A stretch of DNA of 64,000 bases from contig JAMKCH010035833.1 in NCBI GenBank assembly GCA_023653785.1, positions 1 through 64,000 of the forward strand. The letters are read 5' to 3'. Within the stretch, counting starts at the first letter, position 1. Each line of letters opens with the position of its first letter. Origin of the DNA: Ophioderma brevispina. Its lineage: Eukaryota; Echinodermata; Ophiuroidea; Amphilepidida; Ophiodermatidae. The position numbers and the translations under genes were made by a program. The notes beneath the pieces are model-generated. The model was given only the letters and a program-made list of their open reading frames with translations. It made no database searches and was not told the DNA's origin. Of the stretch, positions 22,085 to 33,391 are shown one piece after another.

Positions 22085-22194
22085 CTTTAGTATAGACCAC
22101 CGAGAAACGCTCTTTTGAGATGTTAAAACTTTGATTTAAATTCTGATAATAACCACAACATGAAACAATAATATGGCTAATATCATGCTAGGTG

Positions 22195-22960
22195 CAAAAT
22201 TTTAATTATTCTAGACGATCAAGAGTTTTAGTAAAATCCTGTTCCAAACAACCTCCAACTTTTAGTCCCTGCATCTTAAGAGTAAAATCACTTTTTAATC
22301 AGTTTATCCAAAGTGGTAATTCCCTTCTGCTCCATGTACTCAAAATGGTTTGCTTAAGTTTCGATTTTTTAAAAATTGGTTAATATAACTGAAGAATATT
22401 CATTATTCGTACGACTATCAAGAGTTTAGTAAAATCCTGTTCCAAACATCTCATGTACAACTATTCCCTGGCCTTAAAGTATATCACTTTTTATATCCAA
22501 AGTGGTAATACCTTTCTATCCAATGTACTTAAAATGTTTAAAAGTTCAACGTTTTACAAGAAAGTGTTAATATAACAGAACATTTACATTATTCGTAAAT
22601 ATGAAGAGTTTTAGTAAAGTCTTGTTCCAAAACAAGATAAGATAATAACGTCTGTTCCAAACGAGCACCATGTATAAAAATGTCCCTGACTAAGAGTATC
22701 CACTTTTTATATCCCCAAAGTGGTAAACCCTTTCTGATCCATGTACTCATAATGTTTGCTTAAGTTCGATGTTTTCATTTTCACAAAAAAGTGTTAATAT
22801 CTGAAAATATTACTTATGCTTAACTAAGGGTCAAGAGTTTTAGTAAAACCTGTTCCAAAGCCCATCGTACAAATATTCCCTGCCTTAGAGTATCACTTTT
22901 TATCCAAGTGGTACTGCCCCCTTTTTGAATTCCATGTACTCAAAATGTTTGATTATAAAA
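22195..22960. repeat. Tandem array, four copies of a ~200-bp unit
   Basis: AAGAGTTTTAGTAAAATCCT starts units near 22208, 22417, 22605 and 22829. TATCCAAAGTGGTAAT and CCATGTACTCAAAATG recur in each. The copies differ mainly by homopolymer-length changes. Confidence 0.75.
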
Positions 22961-24589
22961 TATATATAGAATGGAAATAAAAACTTACCACATCAGGTGG
23001 TGGTTTCTTGAAATGGAAAAAGAGAAAGAGGAAAAGGAAAGCACAGAAAAAACAGAAAATATAAGAAGAGAAAAAACAGTAAGAATGAAGGCATAAAAAA
23101 GCAAAATCAGGAGAAATGAGAGGAAAGAGAGAAAAAAAAGTATTGTAATTGTTCGTTAAAGCATCGAAGAAACCGAACTCCTGTACTGTCTATAAAATGG
23201 TAAATTTAATGCGTTTTCTTATTGTTTGTTGCTTTAAAATGTTAATTGAACTAAGAACCCAGATTTTTTAAATGGATTCAAAAACACTATGTTTTTAAAT
23301 CATCTGACTGAAGCCTGATTTCCTTTCCAATTGACTGAAACATATCATTTCCCTTCTGAAGAAGTGGAATTCCCCCAAATTAACAAAATTACAATAACCC
23401 CTAACGGCAAGAATATGGTCTACAGGTGAGCCTTCCATTGTGTTCATCCACCTGTCGAGCCTTTCGCGTGTCTTTTTGTTTGGCTGGTAATTCCTTTTTG
23501 GTTTTGTATGGCTCAAGCCACACGATTACACCTCACTTCAAATATTCTTGGTGTGTGTTGGGACGTATTTCTGCGTGGCTGTGGGGGGCTTGCGCATTTT
23601 AGAAGGTTGTTGGAAGTCGAACATTTTGTTGTGTGTTGTAACTTGTTACAGCTTTGTCAGGGCTGTCTAGTCCCGTGTTCACTTTGATTTATGAAACACT
23701 AGCATTTTGTTTTTTTTCAATTGTGCGACTTCGTCTTGTGTTCTTTGTCATCTTCTAACGTTTTGTGTATTTTGGTGTTGATTTTTCCTGTTCTGTTGTT
23801 TTACCCCCTCTTCCTCTCGTTTTCTTGTTTGTGCTCACCACCCATCCTCCACACGCTTGGTCCTGATTATCTGCTCGTTGCTTTCCTTTTCTACCCCCGT
23901 TGTAATGAGATATTTTTTAATCAACACCAGAGTGACCATATCACCTCAGACCCGTTTATGTGGTTGAGGCATGATTATTTGCAGAGCATGCAACCAAGGT
24001 GCTGCTGGCCAAATGTCATATGGCGTTCGTTGACAGGGCTGCAAACGCTTGAGGGCTCGGTTTTTTTGGATACTCTTGGGTTGTTATATTCTGGTTTCTT
24101 TCTAAAGTCATTATACTGTTGATTAATTACGTTTGTTTGTTGGTGTTGCGTATTGTGCTGTTGTGGCTTGTGTGTTTTACTATCTATATTTTTTCCATAT
24201 GTTCTTGTTTTCTTTGTTTGCCTTGGTTGTTGTCTTTTGTCGTTTTCTAGTGCGGGGTTGTCACGTCTGGACACATTCACTGTCGTTACGGTTGATGTGA
24301 TTCGTAATCCTCACTCTTCTATTGTAAATTTGTTGGTGTCCCGCCGATGGTGATTGTTTATTGGGTGTTTGTTGCATTGTGTTTCCTTGTTGTCTCTCAT
24401 CTTCTTTCTTGTGGTTGGTTTGTTTGGGTGTTTTTTTTTTTAATTTTAGTGTTGGGTTTATTTTGGTGGCGGGTTCGGGGCTTTTTTTAGGATTGTTTGT
24501 GTGACCCGTTTGTTGATTCTGTTTTGCGCGTTGTTTCTTATAGCGGGTTGGGGTGTTGGTGTGGGGGGTTTGGGTGGGTGTTGGTGGTT
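22961..24589. other. Intron; GT-rich flank of the DIRS-like element
   Basis: 23010-23150 is A/G-rich simple sequence. From 23.5 to 24.59 kb the plus strand is T/G-rich. It may include the 3' non-coding part of the DIRS-like element, whose exact end I could not locate. Confidence 0.4.
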
Positions 24590-25780
24590 TGGCAGGGAGC
24601 GCCCGTCGCAGACGTCGCTTGAGAGTTTGGACGTTTCTGTAGTTACCACACTGACTAAAACGTTTGTGGGAGCCCTCCACGACAAAGCCTCGCAGATTTC
24701 GGCAATACTGATTACGCGGTGATAGGCCCACGAAGACGTGACGGACCGAATGGGCTCGAGCTTCTGAAGCTCCTATCACCGCGTTGGAATCATTAATTTT
24801 AAACAACAAACAGCGCTAACCATCTAGCAATTGTCCGCTTTGGTGACGCGGAGACTCCCATTGTGTGTCGTTAAAGTTTCTTGTGTGTATTAGTGTGCAT
24901 TTAAACACATGTGCGATTCGTTCGTTGGTGGAAGGGGCGTATAGATTAGTTAATAAGGGTTTATGGCCTACTTTTATGAACTTGGTTCGTGTTGTATTGA
25001 GCCCGCTTTGAGGTTGCACTTAGGTTTTACTTTAGTCAGTACTCCATGCGACGAACGTTGACAACCCCCACATTGTATGCTAGCTGATCTCTCTAGGTGG
25101 GCGTGGGTCCGTGTTCTAGTTGAGCGGTAGTTAAGGCGGGCTGACGACAGAGTACATGCAATTCGGGGTAGTAATGTAAGAGTGGTCGAAATGAGGACGA
25201 CTCGTTCTTTGCCATAAAGTCCGGCCTTAAGAACTAAATGATTACCCTGTCCTCCCCGAGGAATTCAGAAGACGAGCCGACATAGAGAATATTCTTGATC
25301 TCGCCGGCATCGTCTCCCAGAGCGCGAGAGTCGAAACCAAAAGATCCGTCTTGATATTGGTGGTGAGCCATATGTTTTAGTGGGATGCCTCAGCCATCGT
25401 TTCGAACGGGGGCTTCACCAAAAATCGAAGACATGTTAAGGTCCCAGGGATGGACCGTCTTCCTGGCCGGAGGTCGTTGTTTAAACATCCCCTCTAGGAG
25501 GAGACTGATCGAGCCAAAGTCGTCATTAATGGTAGATCCGTCGTCTAAACCCTATGGATCGCTATGATACGGACTTGTAAATTTCTAACACCCGTCGAGG
25601 TTTCAGTCCGCTTATCGTGAATGCTAGTCACAGTTTGGTGAGAAAGTCAGCGATCCCGGCTACAGATTGCCCGAATCGGAGACACCTCTCGTCTCTCACA
25701 GAACACACCGGAGCGGAGTAAGGGTCCCAAGACGCTTAGAGTAAGCGTCACATGGTGGACTTCCTTCTTCGCTGATATGA
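24590..25780 (-). pseudogene. DIRS-like tyrosine recombinase, broken
   Basis: On the minus strand the order is WDPYSAPVCSVRDERCLRFG, then SVAGIADFLTKL. Near 24.7 kb comes ARAHSVR, a one-base shift, then SSWAYHRVISIAEICEALSW and RAPTNVLVSV. This matches the C-terminal catalytic part of DIRS tyrosine recombinases: the H-x-x-R of AHSVR and the following SIAEIC.A.SW helix. Several frameshifts and stops separate the pieces, so no intact enzyme is encoded. The recombinase would integrate a circular cDNA. A 13-bp inverted repeat (CGGTGATAGG / CCTATCACCG) brackets the AHSVR codons. Confidence 0.7.
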
Positions 25781-27420
25781 GCGAGGCAGCCCTCTGCGAA
25801 AAGCCATAATCTCGGCACGCGCGGATAATGGCCACGCAGTTAACGCCAAATGGTCAGCATCGACAGACTGGCGCTCCCCTCCTCCGAAGTGACAACTAGG
25901 TCCGGACGGCTCGGTATAACGCATGCGGCAGAGCCGCCAATCGATCCACCATCGGACGAAACCAAGGTGTTTTCGGCAGAAGGTGGAGCGTATGAGGATG
26001 ACAGCGTCACTCTTCCCGCCTCCGATTTTCGAAACCACGCGATGTAGAATCGGAATCGGCGGGAAGGCATAGGCGGTGAACCCCCCGTCCAGCCTATCGC
26101 CAGAGCGTCGACTGGGTACGCACCCGGGGGGGTCGTGGTAGTTCCGGTTGTTTGGCAGTGACTAGAGGCGAGCTGGTGAGCTCAGGTTTGGCGAGGCGAA
26201 TCAGTTGTGTGTTGTCGAGGTCGGAGGAAACATTGATAAATCCTCTCGGAGCAGATATTCGTCCCGCAACGGACTCTCGGTTTTCATTTATCGTGCTCCA
26301 TTCCGGATGGCCCGTCATCCTGTGTCGCGCGAGACAGATCGTCGCAAGAAAGTTTGACGGCCCCCGAATGTGTACTGCGGACATCGTGATGGCCCGATCC
26401 CGCACACCACACTATGAGTCGCATGGCGTCAAGGCACAGGGCACTCTGGACCGAGTCCCCCCTTGGCTTGTTGATGTTGGCCACCACGGTGGAGTTGTCC
26501 GACCGTACCAGGACACTGGAGTTGGTCACCATCGCCCTCGAAGTGAGCTAGGGTACTTTCCACTGCCCACACTTCGAGGCGATTGACATGGCCTGAGCCT
26601 CGGTCCGGGACGCACTTCCCCGAGGCGGCAAGGTCTAGGGGTGAAACCCCCACCCGACTTCGAACGCGTCCGTCTGATTATAATCTCGACGGGATGCGCA
26701 GGGAAAGAGAGTTCCTGAGTCCAGGTTGGGGTCGGTGAGAACCACCAATGCCAGGTGTTGCCCTTCCCGGATCCCTTCATTGATAGGGATCAAGACGGGA
26801 ATCTGGTGCTTGATTCGGCCTGTAGTGGCCGCCCGAGTGTGCATTGAAGCAGCCTCATATGAACGACAGTACGGGACCCAGTCGACGAGAACTGGCCATC
26901 AAGCCTAGAATGCGAAGCCAGTCTCGAGCGGGGCCTGCTTTAAGCAGCGCAGTGGAATTTCGCTAGTTTGAACACGACATTCACCCGCTCGCCCGTTTGT
27001 TCTGCATGCCCGGAAGCATTTTTGCAGCCTGATCCACACCAGATCCTCAGGTTCCCTGGAGGGGTTAGGCTCGACTTGTCGAAGTTGACATGAAGCCCAA
27101 CCTCTGCAACACCTTACGTACGGCTGCCATGTCGGCGTCGCCTGGGGCGACGGACCGTATATCAGCCAGTCGTCCATGTACATGCATAGATGACCCCCCT
27201 GGCCCGCCTGAGGCAAGCTCCCACTACCCGGGTCACCATCGTGAAGACCCTGGAGAGGTGGAAGTCCAAGGGGAGGCACGTCCACACGTACGACTGGCCC
27301 TCGATTGACACCTTATCGCATCGTCGTTCGGATTTTGCGACTGGGACGTGCAGGTAGGCTTCTTTCAGTCCAAAGACGTCGCCCAGCTCCCCTTCAAGGA
27401 CAGCGCAGGATGGACTCGAG
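25781..27420 (-). pseudogene. DIRS-like reverse transcriptase and RNase H, broken
   Basis: The minus strand has LKEAYLHVPVAKSERR and VSIEGQSYVWTCLP, then after a shift MYMDDWLIYGPSP, the catalytic Asp pair of RT in the DIRS form MDDWL. Further left come FRILGLMASS, TDAFEVGWGFHP (RNase H first Asp), VNRLEVWAVESTLAHF and LVRSDNSTVVANINKPRG, then SAVHIRGPSNFLA. The order RT, RNase H, recombinase is that of DIRS-type elements. Frames change repeatedly, so it is inactive as given. GC content is well above that of the flanks. Confidence 0.75.
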
Positions 27421-30180
27421 ATTTTCCGATCCTGAACCTCTTTCGGCTTGATATAACTGATTCATAGGCTTTCAGGTTCAGGATGGAACGCCACTTCCCC
27501 GGTCGTAAGAAATCAATCGGCCCGCCCACACAACGGAGGTGGTTAAGGTTCTCTCCCGAAGGAGAGACCCCGGCGGCCGCCGTGCCTCAGGACGAAGACT
27601 TCTTCCTGCCCCTTCCCATGCGCCTTGCTTTTGGGAGGTGGGTCTAGTCCTCGCCTGGCCCCGGCTTCTGGGTAGAAGTGTCGGAGCTGCGGGTTTCTTG
27701 TTTCTGAGGCGGTGTCGGCTCGGTCCTGCTTGGCGACGGCCTGATGAAGAAGAGCGGAACGCTTCTTCTTCTTCCTAGCTGAAGATCCCCGAAGGAGATC
27801 TTCGCCTGAGCATCCTTGAGCGCCTGCTCCGACTCCACACGGTCCGCCGACTCCAAGGCAGTGAGTCACCGAACGAACCCCAAAGAGGACGTCCCGCGAC
27901 TCGGGCTTGTTCTTGGAAGCTCCGATGGCGAGATCGGGGCTCGGTGCGGAGTGTGAAGCAGGCGTTCTCGCGTGGCAAGAAGCTCAGGCGACGCGCCAAG
28001 GACATCGAAGCCTCCCGTCTGCCGAGTCACTAGCGAGGCTATGACAGTCAATCGGATGCTTCCGAGGAGAAACCCCCACCCTCGCCAACGAGGCTCTGAT
28101 GTCGTGGGCGAGGACCATGGAGAAGCGCCTAGTCTGATCCAGAGGTCCACCGCCAGGTCTAGGTGCCGTCAGCTGGTCCTCCCAGAAAGGGGGAGAAGCC
28201 ACCGGGGCACCCGTGCCTGTTGGCAACTTGGCTTCTAGGTCAAGATCCTATATCGGGGTCTTCAGGAAGGAGTCGTAGTCCCCTTCGGTGGTCCTCAACG
28301 ACCTGGCGAAAGTTTTCATCACGGGTACGATTATAGGCCTCTGAGTGACCTCCCCGGAACGCTTCACAGAAGACAACGTCTGTGGGAGCGTCAACGCCTG
28401 GACGCGTTCGGAGGGAGATTGATAAGCCCAATGAGCTGTCCCTCCTCCGCACGCCAGCTCTGCGCACAGGGCAAGCCGAGAGACTCGGCCGCCCTGCGCA
28501 GTACATGAGGGTGCATGCGGCATAGTATCCACGCATCCTCCTGTTCCGTAGCTGCCGCGGACGTCGAAAGGCTGCGAAGGTGCATCACCTAAGTGACTCA
28601 CCTCCGAGCCCGAGTCCGCCCCGCCAGCGCTGTCTTCCGAAACGTCGGAAGTCCCTGCGGCCGGTAGGCGCCCGAGAGGAACGGAGCAACGGACCGAGTG
28701 GAAGAAGGCGGAGGGGCCATAGCGACCCGATGGGCGCGTGCCAACCATGGCGCCGTCCCGCAGGGACAGGCCATCCTGCATAGGCTGGGAGCAGGAGCCA
28801 CGAATCTCTACTTCGACCAGGCCGACCCTGACGATGTACAGACCGAGACGGCCTGGGGTCGACACCCCAAGTCCCAGGCACGTAGCCCGAAGGGTAGTGG
28901 ACGGGGTACACCGCCCTGCCCCGGCCCGGTACCATGCTTACCCCGCACCACGCGCCGCAGCCTGCGGCTCCCAGAGGGGAGACAAACTGCTGCAGCACAA
29001 TAGCGGCGCAAACTGCCCCTCGCCTCGAAAGCGTTGCCAGAAGCAGCCCCGACAGCAACCTGGTCCATCGTCTGTGGGCATGCCGTCGGCGGAGGCGCGG
29101 TGTGACTATATCCTGGAGGGGCTTTCCCCGCATGCGGGAGCCCCGGTCCGAAAGACCATACCAGACTGTCCCACCCCAGTAGTCCAGCTCGACTGGGGAG
29201 GGTAAGTCACGTACGGGGAAGCAGCGGAACCTGAGAAGGCAGGCTACGGCGGGTACTGAGTCCCTGCGGGGGTAGGCCATGACAGCTCCCTTCCGGACAC
29301 CAGAGGCCGGGGCACCCGCCGGGTACCCCATCCAAGGCGGACCCTCCGCGGAAGCAGGTGCCGGCGGACCAGTACTAGCATCAACCACAAGCGGCGTACC
29401 GCATGAGAGGGCCTGTGCCGACCGAGTCAGCTGGGGCATCTTCGGAGGCCAGCCCAGCGGAACGCCACTCGCTACCCCAATCCCCGAAGGGCCCGGAGCG
29501 GCGAGCGGCGCCAGCTGAGGAGGCACTGTATGACTAGCCAGGCTAGATATGCGGGTGCAGTGAGCGTAGTCGACACCTGCGGCGTCCCGCAAAGTGATAA
29601 CCGAAGAGCCAGCGCCCCAGGGTTGCCCGTGACAAACCCCGAATTAATGGCACCGTAGTCGCGTCGAATTGCCCGAAGACACCTTACCGGCAACTCTTTA
29701 GGTTGGATAACAACGGCGATGGATCAGCCCTGGCGACCTGGGCCCACCACACCTCTCCCACCCCGGAATGGTCCCCTCCAGCCAATACCCCCCCTGGGGG
29801 AATCGGCCAGCGCCTACCGCGCCATCCCTGCAACCGGAGCAGCCCCTAAGGCTGAACCAGGCGAGCCAGCGGTCGCGATGATGCTACGCTGAGGAGGCGG
29901 CCCGAATCCACCCCATCGGCTTCGCGAAGTAGCCGAAGCTCCCCCACCTTTGGAGCACCCAGAGGCAGCAGCGGCTGCCCTGGATGAACCCCGGACCGGA
30001 GCACGATCACCACCGCCACCCCCCCCTCCCGTGTACGCAGCCCGAGCGGCGTACCCATCCTCAATGATTGCCCACTGAGCATCCGTACGTCCAAGACAGA
30101 AGCCAGGAGCACCTGTCGTGCTGGAACATTGCCTTTGCACGATACATAAGGGATGGGGGTCCCATTCATTAATGGAGCAG
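27421..30180 (-). mobile_element. GC-rich 5' part of the DIRS-like element (gag-like region)
   Basis: It lies upstream (right) of the RT on the same strand and shares its high GC and short overlapping frames. Fragments such as RSHLGDAPSQPFDV and Pro/Gly-rich stretches are compatible with a DIRS ORF1 (gag). I cannot show homology, and all frames are broken. The GC-rich composition stops abruptly near 30.2 kb. Confidence 0.5.
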
Positions 30181-32021
30181 GGCAGCGGAACTCAATTGTG
30201 CGCCATAACTAACGGTGAATCGTGAGCTGCTAGATGGAATAGCGTGGCAAAAAAAATCCGTAAAGAAAAATAACCAGCGTGCGGTGGAGGTCTCTCCCCG
30301 TACGCAAACGTCAACACAAAAACCAACTCGGTGACTGAGTCACGAACGGTTAAAGAATTTTTCACACACGTTTTTCACATATTTTATTAAGTATAGGCAC
30401 AAGCATATAATAAATAATACCACACCAGACCACATAAATTGTTAGCGAGCAAGCCCGATACCAAGATCACATAACAACTCACACATATAGTCAAAGGCGT
30501 CAAAGCAGCAACAACCGTGCGTCATGGCTGCCTTGTTTACCTTGTTTCCTTCCCGCTACAAACACCAGATCAAATGACCGCAATGGCGGCAAAAAAGGAT
30601 ACAAACAACGAGGTCTCCGACGGTGTAAACGTCTCCGTTTACCGTCCTAAAGTGCGTTATAAATCCGTATATAAAATCCAGTAATATAATTCTGGCAGAT
30701 AGTTATGGGATAGTAGTAGGAGTATTCGCGTATGAATGAACAACCTCGTCATATCAAATCTCAGTTATTTTGGCTGTTAAATTTAGCAGATCTGCGGTAA
30801 CATCTCGTCCGTCTTGTTAACAGCCCAAAACGGAATGGAGGAGAGCTAAGGTCCTACAGGGTGTGGACCTGGTGTCACTGTCAGACCATTAATCTTTTTT
30901 AGGGGTGTAATTTGGTATTTGTGGCAATTTCCACTTCTCAGAATGGAAATTCATCTGTTCAGTCAACATTGGTGTACAGGAAATCAGTCAGTGTAATGAT
31001 TTAGTCTGTCGCACAAGGTTTTAAAGTATATATGTTTGAAACTGTAAAATTCTGTAAAAAAGAACTTGGAATTGTGGTGGGTGTGTACTTAATGTCCCAG
31101 TCGACCCACACGACCCTAGATGACCTTGACCCCCACATGTTGAGTAGTTTCAAAGCTCCACTCCCTTCAAGCCTCTTTGAAATTCATCCATGTGTAGACC
31201 TACAATAAACCCAGAGGTCTAACCAGCTAATGTTGATTTGTTAAACATTGGGTTCCATGGTGTACTTAGCCAATCCGATATAGGTAGAAAGCAGTAAAGG
31301 TTTGTACAGATATATATAGAAGATATCTTTATTGGTAATCATAAGTTATAACCTTGCTAATATCATGTACTAGCCGCCACCTGATCTACACCTGATTTAC
31401 ACCTGTGGCTACACCTAGCAATTTGATAATTCTGGTCATTTTGTGGCCATGACCTCTAATGACCCCTAATGATCATTTGACCCGCCACTCTTGGAGAAGG
31501 GTAATCTGTAGGGCACGCCCAACTTCAATATTCTCTTTAGAAGGTCATCCTTCACGTTTCATGATCCTAGCATCTATGGTTTTTGAGATTTGTGTACAAA
31601 AAAGTCCATAAATGGAAAATTAACCTTTTGACCTTTGAATTTGTGAAAGGTCATTTTCTCCTGCAAATGCATGTAATCTCTGAGAGGTTATCCTTCAAAC
31701 ATGTTTCATGTCTAAAGCGCCTATGGTTCGTTAGATATAAAACATACACAGACAGACACACAAACAGACAGACACACAACATATCACAAAAAAAAAACCG
31801 CAGCCATTCTAATGGTATATGTTAAGTAGAATACCTGCTGCCCACTAGTATAATGGCCAAAGGAGAAAAAAGCTATAAGGCCAAAATAATAATAGTTTTG
31901 TCTCATGTCTTTTGACTAAAAGCTATTTGCCTTGCATTTTTTTTTTTTCAAAAATAAGCTATGGACCTTGGAGTTTTTAAAAAAAACATGTGCTGTGGTA
32001 TTTTAGAAATACACCATGGCT
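30181..32021. other. Intron; old interspersed repeat with TGACC motifs and CAGACA tail
   Basis: 31090-31800 resembles the 34.97-35.42 and 48.5-49.6 kb sequences: CATGACCTCTAATGACC phrases and a tail ACAGACAGACACACAAACAG. This suggests a shared LINE or SINE 3' end. No coding part is seen. Confidence 0.45.
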
Positions 32022-32274
32022 GGTATGCTGAAGGTAGACTAACTTTAGTCCATGGTTTAAACCAGGGTACGTCCTACAAGAGGGGCCTTTTTTTCTTAAA
32101 GTGTGCTGTAACGGGCGGAAAATTCCTCAATGGAATGGGGCTGGTTTCCATGCCATCCATGGGATTTCTCGCCCGTTACATTTAACTTTCATCAGTATTT
32201 TGAAAGGAAAAGGTCCCCGCTTGTAGGACAACCTGGTTTAACCAGACTAAAGTTAGTCTCCCTTTCAGAATACC
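32022..32274. mobile_element. Foldback MITE, GTCTAACTTTAG family, copy 1
   Basis: The inverted ends run GAAGGTAGACTAACTTTAGT to ACTAAAGTTAGTCTCCCTTT. Inside is a second hairpin (GAAAATTCCTCAATGG / CCATGGGATTTC). Relatives lie at 52.66, 59.5, 61.1 and 62.7 kb. Confidence 0.8.
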
Positions 32275-32679
32275 CTCCACTATGTTCCACAAGTTTACCT
32301 GGCTGGACTTCTTGAACTGTGAAGTTCAATGCTACTTCAACCATATTTAACTGTGCCATCCCGCACATTGTTCGAAATGGTCAGCAATAAAGATAAAATG
32401 ACTATGGCAGGGAAAAAAGTGTTGTCACTGGATCCATTGAATAAGTACTGAGTATTGCCGAACAAAAAAAAAAAAGAAAGAAAAACATCGCTGCCACATA
32501 AGAGATATGAGCTAAATCTAATTTTAAAAGCTTTGCATGTGGGAAGCTGAGACAAACTATTATTTTTTTTGCCTAATCACTCTTAATTTTTACCCTGGTA
32601 TAATTCATAAAAAAATCTCAAAGTACAAAGCTTCTCAAACTGATATTAATAAAATTATCCACATCTTGCAAACACTTAC

Positions 32680-33003
32680 GTTCGACACGAACAGTACAGA
32701 CACTGCTGCAGAGTTGGCCACATCCGATGTTAGACGTAGGGCGAGTTGGACAACACTGGAGCTGAAGGCCGTCGTCCGCATCTCCCAGCTGTCTGGTAGT
32801 GAAGGTCTGGATGGTTACGTACCCATAATCCCTTGCCTGGGTGGTAGAGGCACCCAATGGACTCTGGGCGATGTTGTTCAAGTACCAATCAATACGGAGA
32901 GCAGGATTGCTGACGGCCGTTTCACAGGACACTGTCACAGCTCGGCCGGGGGCAACAGGGGCTGAGGGACATCCTACCATCTGAGCGTTGGATGACGGAC
33001 AGA
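32680..33003 (-). CDS. Ig-like domain, single exon, membrane-proximal Ig
   Basis: This is a 324-nt exon, phase 1 at both ends, with a CCTCTGTAG acceptor and GTAAGT donor. It begins CPSSNAQMVGCPSAPVAPG and has strand B RAVTVSCETAVSNP and strand C LRIDWYLNN. Strand F is LQLQCCPTRPTSN, followed by a cysteine-rich segment (GCGQLCSSVCTVRVE). The F-strand double Cys and three later cysteines suggest extra disulfides in the F-G region. It is the last Ig before the SEA/EGF stalk. The following intron is about 10.6 kb and contains the DIRS-like retroelement. The C|GT junction with the first SEA exon keeps the frame. Confidence 0.85.
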
Positions 33004-33269
33004 CTACAGAGGAATAAAATTATGATTTCATTTGACTGTTTAACAACTTATGGATCAGTTAACAGAACAGACATGGATGGCAATTTTGAAAATTCTTAAA
33101 AAACATATGGGAAAAAAGATAAAGTAGGATTGAAGAATATATGCCTTTAATATGGCCCGCAGTCTTTGTGTAAAGATAGTTCCCAATCTTAATCCCCACA
33201 AAATGATGTCAACTTGCAGCCTAGACATAATCCATACCCTTAATCCAACACCAAGAGATAATCACTTAC

Positions 33270-33391
33270 AGTTGACAGCGATCTCAATTTCTCCAGTAGT
33301 TGTAGCATCGAATGTGATGCCACTCTTGTCAAAGTGTTGATCAAATTTGCAGACAAGGTTCTTTCCATTGTCTTCACGGGTGGCAGTGAAG
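33270..33391 (-). CDS. Ig-like domain, C-terminal part
   Basis: This 122-nt exon lies between a TTCTTGCAG acceptor and a GTAAGT donor. Entering in phase 2 it reads (S)FTATREDNGKNLVCKFDQ, then HFDKSGITFDATTTGE and IEIAVN. These are strands E to G, with the second canonical Ig cysteine in NLVCKF. It leaves in phase 1 and joins the next exon as F-CPSSNAQ. There is a single F-strand Cys rather than the double one. Together with the exon at 35.9 kb it makes one Ig domain of about 112 residues. Confidence 0.82.

Noticed and set aside
22989..23006. Possible 18-nt linker exon KPPPDV before SEA 1
   Set aside because: In the phase required by the neighbouring exons it contains TGA, and direct splicing from 32680 to 22084 already keeps frame and phase.
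24153..24809. Open frames on both strands in the GT-rich flank, including a 182-codon minus frame
   Set aside because: Only its first ~50 codons match a DIRS recombinase; the rest is low-complexity Pro/Thr/Lys sequence beyond the element's coding part.
28585..29592. 335-codon minus-strand open frame
   Set aside because: High GC content leaves all frames sparsely stopped. It shows no recognisable domain and is treated as part of the broken gag-like region rather than a gene.
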